NCBI GenBank assembly: GCA_964528675.1
Contig: CAZGTU010000013.1
Location: 7,189-71,188 of the forward strand
Length of the DNA stretch: 64,000 nucleotides
Reading direction: 5' to 3'
From: CAYRTD01 sp964528675
GTDB lineage: Bacteria; Bacteroidota; Bacteroidia; Bacteroidales; GCA-2748055
The stretch's first letter is position 1. The number at the start of each line of letters is the position of its first letter. Below are positions 55,738-63,883 of the stretch, in pieces. Below the pieces are notes generated by a model that saw nothing but the letters and a program-made list of their open reading frames with translations, searched no databases and was not told the origin of the DNA. Both the position numbers and the translations under genes were made by a program.

Positions 55738-57099
55738 ATGAGCAAAACGGTTAAATTTTTACTGGATGAAAAGGAATTGCCAACCCAATGGTATAATCTG
55801 ATGGCGGATATGCCGAACAAGCCGCTTCCTCCGCTTCATCCCGGTACAAAGCAGCCCATCGGTCCGGAAGATCTTTCAGCCATATTTCCAATGGAACTGA
55901 TCAAGCAGGAAGTTTCAACTGAAAGATACATAGAGATCCCTGAGGAAGTCCGGGATATCTATAAGATCTGGCGGCCCACGCCCCTGGTAAGAGCATATGG
56001 ACTTGAGAAGCATCTTGATGCACCGGTTAAGATCTATTATAAAAATGAAAGCGTTAGTCCGGCAGGATCACATAAACCCAATACTGCAGTTCCCCAGGCA
56101 TATTATAATTATAAGCAGGGTGTGAGGAAGATCACAACAGAAACCGGCGCCGGTCAATGGGGTAGTGCACTTGCTTTTGCAACAAGTTTCTTTGATATGG
56201 AGTTAAAAGTGTTCATGGTTAAGATTTCCTATAATCAAAAACCCTACAGAAAATCAATGATGAATGTCTGGAATGCTACCGTTTATCCATCACCAACAGA
56301 TTTAACGGATTCCGGAAAACAGATCCTGGCGGAGGATCCTGATTCACCCGGCAGTCTGGGTATTGCAATATCTGAGGCCGTTGAAATGGCTGCCAAAGAT
56401 CCTGAAACCAATTATTCCCTCGGAAGCGTCTTGAATCATGTGCTGCTTCATCAAAGTGTTATTGGTCTTGAAGCCCAAAAACAGATGGAAAAAGCTGGAG
56501 ATTATCCTGATGTAGTAATAGGTTGTTTTGGTGGAGGATCTAATTTTGCCGGTGTGTCCTTTCCTTTCCTGGGAGAGAATTTCCGGGATGGCAAAAATAC
56601 GCGTGTGGTTGCCGTGGAACCGGCTTCATGTCCTAAACTTACCCGGGGTAAGTTCCAGTACGATTTTGGGGATACCGTTGGACATACACCTCTTTTGCCC
56701 ATGTTCACCCTGGGACATAATTTTGTACCTGCAAAAATTCATGCCGGAGGATTACGTTATCATGGTGCCGGAACAATTGTTAGCCAGTTGCTCAAGGATA
56801 ATCTCATAGAAGCCCAGGCTGTTAAGCAACTTGAGTCATTTGAGGCAGGACTGCTCTTTGCCCGTACGGAAGGAATTATCCCGGCCCCTGAAACCTGTCA
56901 TGCCATAGCCGCAGTGATTAGAGAAGCAAAAAGGGCAAAAGAAGAAGGAAAGGAGAAGACCATTCTCTTTAATTATTCCGGTCACGGCATTATTGATCTC
57001 GCTGCTTATGATAAATATTTTGCCGGTGAGCTCGAAGATCATGAAGTTACGAATGAGGAAATCGAGAAAAGTGTAAGTCAGTTAGAGCAGATTATATAA
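55738..57099 (+). CDS. trpB: Tryptophan synthase beta chain, TrpB2 type
   Basis: 453 residues, longer than TrpB1 (about 400) and typical of the TrpB2 subgroup, as is the N-terminal WYNLMADMPNKPLPPLHPGTKQPIGPEDL. PLP lysine K113 lies in GSHKPNTA; the phosphate-binding CFGGGSNFAG loop is near 258-267. It condenses indole with serine to tryptophan. It is alone, with no trpA or other trp genes next to it, which fits TrpB2 as an indole-salvage enzyme. The tryptophan leader and terminator directly upstream confirm that it is controlled by tryptophan supply. A bidirectional terminator follows. Confidence 0.95.
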   Translation: MSKTVKFLLDEKELPTQWYNLMADMPNKPLPPLHPGTKQPIGPEDLSAIFPMELIKQEVSTERYIEIPEEVRDIYKIWRPTPLVRAYGLEKHLDAPVKIYYKNESVSPAGSHKPNTAVPQAYYNYKQGVRKITTETGAGQWGSALAFATSFFDMELKVFMVKISYNQKPYRKSMMNVWNATVYPSPTDLTDSGKQILAEDPDSPGSLGIAISEAVEMAAKDPETNYSLGSVLNHVLLHQSVIGLEAQKQMEKAGDYPDVVIGCFGGGSNFAGVSFPFLGENFRDGKNTRVVAVEPASCPKLTRGKFQYDFGDTVGHTPLLPMFTLGHNFVPAKIHAGGLRYHGAGTIVSQLLKDNLIEAQAVKQLESFEAGLLFARTEGIIPAPETCHAIAAVIREAKRAKEEGKEKTILFNYSGHGIIDLAAYDKYFAGELEDHEVTNEEIEKSVSQLEQII

Positions 57100-57103
57100 T
57101 CAA

Positions 57104-57139
57104 ACAAAAAACCGCCTTTTCACAAAGGCGGTCTTTTTG
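57104..57139. terminator. Bidirectional terminator between trpB and amtB
   Basis: ACCGCCTTT (57111-57119) and AAAGGCGGT (57124-57132) form a 9-bp stem with a 4-nt loop. A T5 run follows on the plus strand and a T6 run on the minus strand, serving both convergent units. Confidence 0.85.
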
Positions 57140-57182
57140 TAGCTAAAACTACGGATGTACAGGTATTGGGAAAAGAAAAAGT

Positions 57183-58448
57183 TTACATGTTATAACTCGA
57201 TTCTCCGTGTTCATAAACATCCAGTCCTTCTTCCTCGATGGTTCTTGAAACGCGAAGTCCGGTAGTATATTTAAGTATGGCAAAGAGGATCAGGCCTGTA
57301 CCCATCGCCCAGCCGGCAACAGCAAGTACGCCGATTACCTGGGTGCCAAGCAGGGCTGCTCCATCGCCATAAAACAATCCGCCTTCAGTGGCAAAAAGTC
57401 CTACGAGAATGGTTCCTGTTGCTCCGGCAAGTCCATGCACGGAAACAGCACCTACAGGATCGTCTATTTTCAGGACCTTGTCAATAAAACTCACACCGAA
57501 AACCAGGACAAGTCCGGCAATGACTCCAATGGCAATTGCCCCTCCCGGCGAAACGATATCACAGCCGGCGGTAATTCCAACCAGTCCGGCCAGCGCACCG
57601 TTTAAGGTAATACTCAATCCCGGACGCTTATATTTCATCCATGTGACAAACAGCGCGGTCAATGCACCGGCACCTGCTGCCAGGTTGGTGGTAACAGCAA
57701 TATGGGCAATGGCCAGGGCATTGTCTTCTCCGGCAGCTCCAAGCTGTGAACCCGGGTTGAATCCAAACCATCCAAACCATAGGATAAATACACCCAGGGC
57801 ACCCAGTATCAGGTTATGACCGGGGATAGCTTTGGGTTTGCCATCAGTACCGTACTTACCGATTCGTGGCCCTACCATCCATGCTCCCATAAGTCCAACC
57901 CATGCACCTACAGAGTGTACAGCAGTTGATCCGGCAAAATCATGAAAAGGCGTATCCAGGCTGGAAAGCCATCCGCCTCCCCAGATCCAGTGCCCGGAAA
58001 CCGGGTAAATAAATGCTGTTATAACAAGTGAAAAGATCAGGTATGAGCCGAATTTTGTTCTTTCAGCCATCGCTCCCGAAACGATTGTTGCTGCCGTAGC
58101 CGCAAATACCGTCTGGAACAGTAGACTCGCCTTATCCGGTATACCATTGATCTCATCACTGCTATAAAATAGATCTATTCTACCAATAAATCCCCCGATG
58201 TCTTCTCCATACATCAGGGTATACCCCAAAAGCCAGAAAACGATTGATCCAATGGAGAAGTCTGCGAAGTTTTTCATAAGGATGTTTGCAGTGTTCTTCC
58301 CACGCGTGAAACCTGATTCCACCATTGCAAACCCGGGCTGCATGAACATTACAAGAAAAGCTGCAAGAAGAACCCACATAGTATCCGTTGAAACGGTTAA
58401 ACCGCTGACAGCATCCGCAATAATTATATATAATGATTTTAGTTCCAT
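57183..58448 (-). CDS. amtB: Ammonium transporter
   Basis: 421 residues of the Amt/Mep/Rh family with about 11 membrane helices and a periplasmic N-terminus (TDTMWVLLAAFLVMFMQPGFAMVESGF). The twin pore histidines are present as H178 (AGSTAVHSVGAW) and H338 (VSVHGLAGATG), as is the family signature DFAGSTAVHSVGAWVGL. The C-terminal tail (SRTIEEEGLDVYEHGE) is the PII-contact region. Ammonium uptake feeds the GltBD pathway encoded nearby. It is the last gene of the outer-membrane protein-glnK-amtB operon, 23 nt after glnK. Confidence 0.97.
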   Translation of the reverse strand: MELKSLYIIIADAVSGLTVSTDTMWVLLAAFLVMFMQPGFAMVESGFTRGKNTANILMKNFADFSIGSIVFWLLGYTLMYGEDIGGFIGRIDLFYSSDEINGIPDKASLLFQTVFAATAATIVSGAMAERTKFGSYLIFSLVITAFIYPVSGHWIWGGGWLSSLDTPFHDFAGSTAVHSVGAWVGLMGAWMVGPRIGKYGTDGKPKAIPGHNLILGALGVFILWFGWFGFNPGSQLGAAGEDNALAIAHIAVTTNLAAGAGALTALFVTWMKYKRPGLSITLNGALAGLVGITAGCDIVSPGGAIAIGVIAGLVLVFGVSFIDKVLKIDDPVGAVSVHGLAGATGTILVGLFATEGGLFYGDGAALLGTQVIGVLAVAGWAMGTGLILFAILKYTTGLRVSRTIEEEGLDVYEHGESSYNM

Positions 58449-58471
58449 GATCTAAGATTTTTGTTAATAAA

Positions 58472-58819
58472 TTATTCCTTGATATAAAGGGTTTCATCTC
58501 CTTTTTCTTCGGTTCTGATCCGGTAACTTTCCATAATGTCCGAAACGAAGATCTTCCCGTCCCCAATTTCACCGGTTTTGGCCGCCTTGATAAGGGTTTT
58601 TATGGTGGGTTCAAGATTTATATCCCTTACAATTATAGAGAGAAGAAGTCTTTCAATGGTGCTGGTGTCGTATGCAATACCACGATAAACACGGCTTTCC
58701 CGTGCTTTACCCACACCCCTGACTTCCCAGAAAGAAAAGAAATCAATTCCCACATCGTGAAGGGCTTCTTTTACCTCTTCAAACTTGCTCTTTCTGATTA
58801 TTGCTTCGATTTTTTTCAT
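58472..58819 (-). CDS. glnK: PII nitrogen regulatory protein
   Basis: 115 residues starting MKKIEAIIRKSKFEEVKEAL, the standard PII fold. The T-loop YRGIAYDTSTIER places a Tyr at position 50, aligned with the uridylylated Tyr51 of enteric GlnB/GlnK. The C-terminal GEIGDGKIFVSDI binds ATP/2-oxoglutarate in the family. The T-loop sequence after the Tyr is divergent (DTSTIERLLLSIIV). Located between an outer-membrane protein gene and amtB; the linkage to amtB indicates GlnK, which blocks the transporter when nitrogen is plentiful. Confidence 0.93.
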   Translation of the reverse strand: MKKIEAIIRKSKFEEVKEALHDVGIDFFSFWEVRGVGKARESRVYRGIAYDTSTIERLLLSIIVRDINLEPTIKTLIKAAKTGEIGDGKIFVSDIMESYRIRTEEKGDETLYIKE

Positions 58820-58863
58820 GATGTAAATTTTTTAGACATGATGTTTATATTTCTTTTCTCTAA

Positions 58864-59544
58864 TCAGAGTGAAAACCCAAATACAATATGTATCTGTTCA
58901 AGATCCGGGTTGATGATCAGCGCTCCGGATACAGGTAATGAGAATGTATCAGAAATTTCAATATCTTTTGAAGTTGAAATACCGAAGTTGGTCAGCATAA
59001 AGTCGCCATCGGAGGTGTAACTCTGATTACCGGCACCCGCAAAAATTGAGAAATGCTCAAAGGAATAGCCAGCCTCAAAATAGAGATCGTCATTGGCATT
59101 CAGGAAATAGAATGCAGAAACGTAAAAATCACCGATCTCCTGGCTTAATCCAAGTTCGAAAGTATGAGCATCGATGTCGAAATATGACATATCGGTTAAT
59201 GCCCCGAACTCAGCGGCCGGGAAATAATAATCGCTCATAAGTACACTTAAACCGAAATCAAAAGCATAACCTGCATAAAGATCTGCTTCAAGATAGGGGC
59301 TGGCACTGAGTGTGTAGCTGCCCCATGCTCCGATAGAAAAATTTCCGGCGGCAAATTCAACCATTGGCTGAACTGCCGGAGCATTTCCAAAATCGAGCCC
59401 CCGCCATACATAACGGCTTACAAAATCAGCTCCCACGCTGAAAGGAGATTCCGATTCTTCCTGTGCAGACACCATACCGATGCCCGCTGAAGAAATTAAC
59501 AGAGCAAATAGGATTACTCTTCCATTTTTTAAAGTTGCTTTCAT
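58864..59544 (-). CDS. Outer-membrane beta-barrel protein (TorF/gcw_chp-type porin)
   Basis: 226 residues with a signal peptide ending VSAQ (about residue 28). The mature protein is made of alternating hydrophobic/polar strands with aromatic girdle residues, starting with the family-typical SVGADFVSRYVWRGLDFGNAPAVQP and ending in IHIVFGFSL. It is predicted to form a small barrel in the outer membrane. Such proteins recur next to glnK-amtB in many Gram-negative genomes, suggesting a role in passage of a nitrogen compound; this is context inference. First gene of the operon, 44 nt before glnK. Confidence 0.8.
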   Translation of the reverse strand: MKATLKNGRVILFALLISSAGIGMVSAQEESESPFSVGADFVSRYVWRGLDFGNAPAVQPMVEFAAGNFSIGAWGSYTLSASPYLEADLYAGYAFDFGLSVLMSDYYFPAAEFGALTDMSYFDIDAHTFELGLSQEIGDFYVSAFYFLNANDDLYFEAGYSFEHFSIFAGAGNQSYTSDGDFMLTNFGISTSKDIEISDTFSLPVSGALIINPDLEQIHIVFGFSL

Positions 59545-59584
59545 CTTTTAAAAAAATTAGATTAATAAATAAGGGTTAACGCTA

Positions 59585-59614
59585 CAAAAGTATATAAATA
59601 TTTTAATATACAAC
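59585..59614 (-). promoter_or_regulatory. Promoter of the OMP-glnK-amtB operon
   Basis: On the minus strand GTTG (59614-59611) and TACTTTTG (59592-59585), 18 nt apart, match the Bacteroidota -33/-7 pattern. The first start codon is about 40 nt downstream. Confidence 0.7.
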
Positions 59615-59899
59615 ATAAAAAAAGGGGGGTAAAGTGAAAAAAAATATAAAAAATTGAATGATGATAAATAAAATAGGGGGGTGAGTTGTGTGATAAGTTA
59701 ATTATTTTTTTTAAGATTTTAATCTATTGATGGGTGTTTAGGGGAGGAAGGAGGCAGGAGGCAGTTCCCCAGCGGCGGAGCCGCATATCCGGGTATCTAA
59801 CTCTTATAGGCAATACTCAGAGTAATCGGTGATCAGTGATCGGTAATCAGTGGGTTTCCACGACATAATATGTTTTTTCCATAAATTGTGGCAGTATTT

Positions 59900-59999
59900 T
59901 TCACCCCTTTAGAAAGATATTCACCCCTGCAGACACATTTTCACCCCTGCAGGTATAGTTTTACCCAATGAATACGCTATTCACCCCATGGGGTTTGTT
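59900..59999. repeat. Five direct repeats of TTCACCCC at exact 20-bp spacing
   Basis: The octamer TTCACCCC occurs at 59900, 59920, 59940 and 59980, with a degenerate copy TTTACCCA at 59960. The full 20-bp unit is partly conserved (units 2 and 3 share TTCACCCCTGCAG). Twenty is not a multiple of three, so this is not a coding repeat. The spacing is close to two helical turns, as in iterons or arrayed protein-binding sites. Confidence 0.7.
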
Positions 60000-60059
60000 A
60001 TTTAGTTTGGGCATCGTGGGAGGTGTGAGAATTGTGAGGACTTCGTGGTGCATTAATAA

Positions 60060-60160
60060 GTTAGAGCCTTGTCGGGAACAAGGCGTTAGAGTTCACCTGG
60101 CAGAGGTGAACGTTAGAGTACAGGCCTTCGGCATGAAGGTTAGGGCTTCGTGGCGCAAGT
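60060..60160. repeat. Array of variable hairpins separated by a constant GTTAGAG linker
   Basis: GTTAGAG occurs at 60060-60066, 60085-60091 and 60112-60118, with GTTAGGG at 60139-60145. Between the linkers are different but self-complementary stems, each with a 5-nt loop: GCCTTGT/ACAAGGC, GTTCACCT/AGGTGAAC and CCTTC/GAAGG. The stems share no sequence, so pairing rather than sequence is conserved. The phrase CTTCGTGG flanks the array on both sides (60041 and 60146). Confidence 0.65.
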
Positions 60161-60223
60161 GATTTGTTTTTTTTCATTGAGGGGAATAAATCAATCCTTG
60201 AAAAGTCTGAAACTATTAGAAAA

Positions 60224-60310
60224 GAGGCTGTCTAAAAAGGGATCAAATTTTTTCGCTAACTAACAAATTGAAAGTAATATCATTTTTAAGTTGACTTTTT
60301 AGACAGCCTC
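60224..60310. mobile_element. MITE-like element with perfect 16-bp terminal inverted repeats
   Basis: GAGGCTGTCTAAAAAG at 60224-60239 is repeated in perfect inverted orientation at 60295-60310, enclosing 55 nt without coding capacity. Termini of this kind are typical of Bacteroidota insertion sequences, so this is probably a non-autonomous derivative. It can also fold as a long stem-loop. Confidence 0.65.
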
Positions 60311-60423
60311 CTACAGTATCACCAATTAAATTTATACCTAAAACCGCCTCACCAGCAAAGCGACTTACCAACAAAGTGCCTCACCACATTCTCCTTCTCT
60401 TCCTTCCTCTTCCTTCCAGCTTC

Positions 60424-61883
60424 CTAATATTCCAACTGAATCACCATATCCACCACACTTGGATGCCTGGCTGGAAATTCCAGAATAATTTTCTNNNNNN
60501 NNNNNNNNNNNNNNNNNNNNNNNNNNNNNNNNNNNNNNNNNNNNNNNNNNNNNNNNNNNNNNNNNNNNNNNNNNNNNNNNNNNNNNNNNNNNNNATCACC
60601 ATATCCACCACACTTGGATGCCTGGCTGGAAATTCCAGAATAATTTTCTCATTGTCCTGGTCAACAGAAACTTTTTCACCACTGCCAAATACACTTGCCG
60701 ACTTTATTTTTTGATTTAGTGCGGGTAATACAAGGGCCGGATCTGTCCAGTCAAGAAGATGAATGTAAATTTTATCCTCTTTCTGTGTGGATACTCCCCA
60801 CGGCTTGGGTTCGAAGGGTCCTCCGCGGGTGCCATAGATGGTTTCTCCATACTCATTCATCCAGTCCCCCATTTCTTTTAAAACCTTAATATGCTCGGGC
60901 CGGATATTCCCATCGGGCATTGGGCCTACATTTAAAAGGAAGTTGCTATTATAACCCGCTGCCCTTACCAGGTATTTAATCAGATCTTCCACCGATTTGG
61001 TTTTTTTATCATAAATATTAAAACCCCAGGAGCCATTTCCGCTGATGGTTTCACAGGTTTCCAGCGGTAAAAGACCCACTGTTTGATCTGCAGCCCATCC
61101 CGTAGTGTTTTTGCCCGGAAGATCTTTTTCAAACATCTGGAAATCTTCTCCCGGCTTGGGTGCAAGGTGATGATTGTTTCCGATAAGACAACCGGGCTGA
61201 AGATCATGGATCATATCATAAGTTTTTTGCAGTTGCCAGTCGGCTTCGAGATTGTCCCAGATGCCATCAAACCAGATACCCGCAACTTCTCCATAATTGG
61301 TCAATAGTTCCTCCAACTGGGTATTCATATATTCTATGTACTCCGAAAAATCTCTTTCCCCCGTTCTTCCCAGGTAATCTCCGCCTGTTTTTCCTCCTTT
61401 ATAAAATTCAGGATGATGCCAGTCGAGATGACTGTAATAGAAAAACAGTTTTATACCCTGCTTATCACACTCTTCCTTCAATGCTTTTAAAACATCCTTC
61501 CCGTACGGTGTGCTATCCATAATATCGTAATCACTAGCCTCAGAATCAAACATTGCAAATCCGTCATGGTGTTTGGAGGTAATGGTAATATACTTCATTC
61601 CTGCATCTTTAACCATTTGCACCCACTCCGCAGGATCAAAGTTCATGGGATAAAAGAATCCCGGGAGTTTCTCATATTGATTAATGGGAATAGTGGTATT
61701 ATGCATCACCCATTCCCCATTGCCTAAAATACTGTAAACACCCCAATGAACGAATAATCCGAATTTTGCATCCTGGAACCATTCACGGTTATCAAGATTT
61801 TTTTCGGAAGGTAAATATTCATCCTGTGCATTTCCCATCGAAAAGGAAATCAGAAGAGCCAGACAGAAAGCTAAATTTTTCAT
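60424..61883 (-). CDS. GH29 alpha-L-fucosidase (interrupted by a scaffold gap)
   Basis: From the ATG at 61883 (signal peptide MKNLAFCLALLISFSMGNAQ). The catalytic barrel shows FGLFVHWGVYSILGNGEWVM, KYITITSKHHDGFAMFDS and nucleophile D206 in GIWFDGIWDN, with WGFNIYD and LLNVGPMPDG following: a retaining alpha-L-fucosidase, periplasmic or secreted. The last codons are split by 100 N (60495-60594) flanked by a 55-bp duplication. Merging the duplicate gives a continuous 434-residue protein ending VVDMVIQLEY at TAG 60424-60426. So the gap is probably an unmerged contig overlap, not a lesion. The NodU-type gene lies divergently upstream. Confidence 0.9.
60440..60649. other. Scaffold gap of 100 N flanked by a 55-bp duplicate
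   Basis: N runs from 60495 to 60594. The 55 bases before it (60440-60494) are identical to the 55 bases after it (60595-60649), the mark of two contigs joined with an arbitrary gap although their ends overlap. Confidence 0.95.
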
Positions 61884-62011
61884 TTTTTTTGGTATAGGAT
61901 TAGTGTAAACTAAAACAATTGGATGATTAAAATTATATAAAGTCTGAATCAAACACAAAAGTGCGGGATGAATTCATCAGAAATATTATATTTGCTCTTT
62001 TACTTTTGAAG

Positions 62012-63883
62012 ATGAAAATTCTTGGAATATCAGCCTTTTATCATGATTCTGCCGCCAGCCTGGTGATCGACGGAGAGATTATCGCTGCTGCCCAGGAGGA
62101 GAGATTTACCCGCAAAAAACACGATCCTTCATTTCCTTCCCGGGCTATCAATTATTGCATGGATTATGCCGGCATGGATATATCCGAACTGGATGCAATT
62201 GTTTTTTATGATAAGCCCTTCCTGAAATTTGAGAGATTACTGGAAACCTATTACAATTTCATTCCAAAAGGCATTTCTTCATTTGCCACATCTATTCCGG
62301 TATGGGTGAAGGAAAAATTGTTCCTCAAGAATCTCATAAAAAATGAATTGAAAAAGATCGGGGATTACAATTCATCCAGACAGAAACTTTTATTTCCCGA
62401 ACATCACCTTTCTCATGCTGCCAGTGCTTTTTTTGCTTCTCCTTTCAATGAAGCCCTTGTTTTAACTATCGACGGGGTAGGAGAATGGTCCACTGCATCC
62501 ATATCAATAGCAAAAGAAAATAAGATCCATATTTTGAAAGAGTTGCACTTCCCTCATTCTGTAGGACTGCTTTATTCAGCTTTCACCTATTATCTTGGTT
62601 TCAGGGTCAATTCCGGAGAGTATAAGCTCATGGGATTAGCTCCTTATGGTATTCCCCATTCTGAAGAAGTTAAAAAATATGAAGAATTAATACGTAAGCA
62701 CCTTATCGATTTGAAGGAAGACGGATCATTATGGCTGAATAAGCAATATTTCTCTTATGCAACCGGATTAAGGATGTTGCCGGATAAAAAATGGGAACGG
62801 CTTTTTGGTTTTCCGCGGAGAAAACCGGAGGATAAAACCGGGCAACATCATTGTAACCTTGCTTATGCTATTCAAAAGATAACCGAAGAGATCATGGAAA
62901 AAATGCTAAAACATGGTTTCGAACTGGCAAAGGGAAAGCTTAATTCCAGGAATCTTTGTATGGCAGGAGGAGTTGCTCTTAATTGTGTTGCCAACGGGAA
63001 GCTGGTAAAGAAAGAGCTTGTGGATGATATATTTATTCAACCTGCTGCAGGAGATGCCGGCGGTGCAGTAGGTGCTGCCCTTGCTGCTGAATATATTTAT
63101 TACAATAAGAAAAGGGAGATTACCGGAGATAAGGATCTGATGAAGGGCGCCTTGCTGGGTCCTTCATTTAACGAGAAAGAAATCTTGAAACTAATCCGTA
63201 AATATTCCGCAAAGGCAGAAAAGATCTCTGAATATAGGATGCTTTGTGAGAAGACTGCTGAATTGATTAATAAGGGCAAAGTGACAGGCTGGTTTCGGGG
63301 AAGGATGGAATTTGGTCCGAGGGCTCTCGGGAACCGGTCCATTCTCGGCGATGCCAGAAATCCGGATATGCAGAAGAAATTAAACCTGAAGATCAAATAC
63401 AGGGAAAGTTTCAGGCCTTTTGCCCCTGTGGTGCTGGCAGAAGATACAGATGAATTCTTTGAACCTGCTGTTTCTTCACCTTATATGCTCCTGGTATCAG
63501 ATGTTCATGAAAATCACAGGAAAAAGCTCCCGGATAACTATTATGATCTTCCCCTGATGGAACGATTATACATTAAAAGATCGGATATCCCTGCTATTAC
63601 ACACCTGGACTTTTCGGCAAGATTGCAAACCGTTCACCAGGAACTGAATCCCGATTTCTGGGAGCTTCTGGATGTATTTAAGAAAAAAACAGGATGTCCG
63701 GTCATGGTGAATACGAGTTTTAATGTAAGGGGAGAACCTATTGTATGTTCTCCTGAAGACGCATATATTTGTTTCATGCGAACCGAAATGGACGTTCTTG
63801 TTATTAATGATTTTATATTTTATAAAGAAGATCAACCCAAGTGGAAGGAAGAAGGATGGAGAGATAAGGTGGGAGTGGATTGA
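62012..63883 (+). CDS. NodU/CmcH-family carbamoyltransferase
   Basis: 623 residues from the ATG at 62012 (MKILGISAFYHDSAASL, the conserved family start); the frame extends 51 nt upstream without a convincing signal. The Kae1-like N-terminal domain includes FPEHHLSHAASAFFASPF (metal-binding His residues), LTIDGVGEWSTAS and SGEYKLMGLAPYG; the C-terminal YrdC-like domain includes GWFRGRMEFGPRALGNRSILGDARNP and MVNTSFNVRGEPIVCSPEDA. It transfers a carbamoyl group from carbamoyl phosphate to a hydroxyl of a sugar or secondary metabolite. Substrate unknown; in Bacteroidota such genes often belong to surface-polysaccharide loci. Confidence 0.93.
   Translation: MKILGISAFYHDSAASLVIDGEIIAAAQEERFTRKKHDPSFPSRAINYCMDYAGMDISELDAIVFYDKPFLKFERLLETYYNFIPKGISSFATSIPVWVKEKLFLKNLIKNELKKIGDYNSSRQKLLFPEHHLSHAASAFFASPFNEALVLTIDGVGEWSTASISIAKENKIHILKELHFPHSVGLLYSAFTYYLGFRVNSGEYKLMGLAPYGIPHSEEVKKYEELIRKHLIDLKEDGSLWLNKQYFSYATGLRMLPDKKWERLFGFPRRKPEDKTGQHHCNLAYAIQKITEEIMEKMLKHGFELAKGKLNSRNLCMAGGVALNCVANGKLVKKELVDDIFIQPAAGDAGGAVGAALAAEYIYYNKKREITGDKDLMKGALLGPSFNEKEILKLIRKYSAKAEKISEYRMLCEKTAELINKGKVTGWFRGRMEFGPRALGNRSILGDARNPDMQKKLNLKIKYRESFRPFAPVVLAEDTDEFFEPAVSSPYMLLVSDVHENHRKKLPDNYYDLPLMERLYIKRSDIPAITHLDFSARLQTVHQELNPDFWELLDVFKKKTGCPVMVNTSFNVRGEPIVCSPEDAYICFMRTEMDVLVINDFIFYKEDQPKWKEEGWRDKVGVD

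Noticed and set aside
59968..60162. 64-codon plus-strand frame across the hairpin array
   Set aside because: It runs through the direct repeats and hairpins, is low in protein-like composition, and its frame is dictated by the repeat structure.
60376..60714. Plus-strand frame spanning the N gap
   Set aside because: It is antisense to the fucosidase gene and exists only because the N run contains no stop codons.
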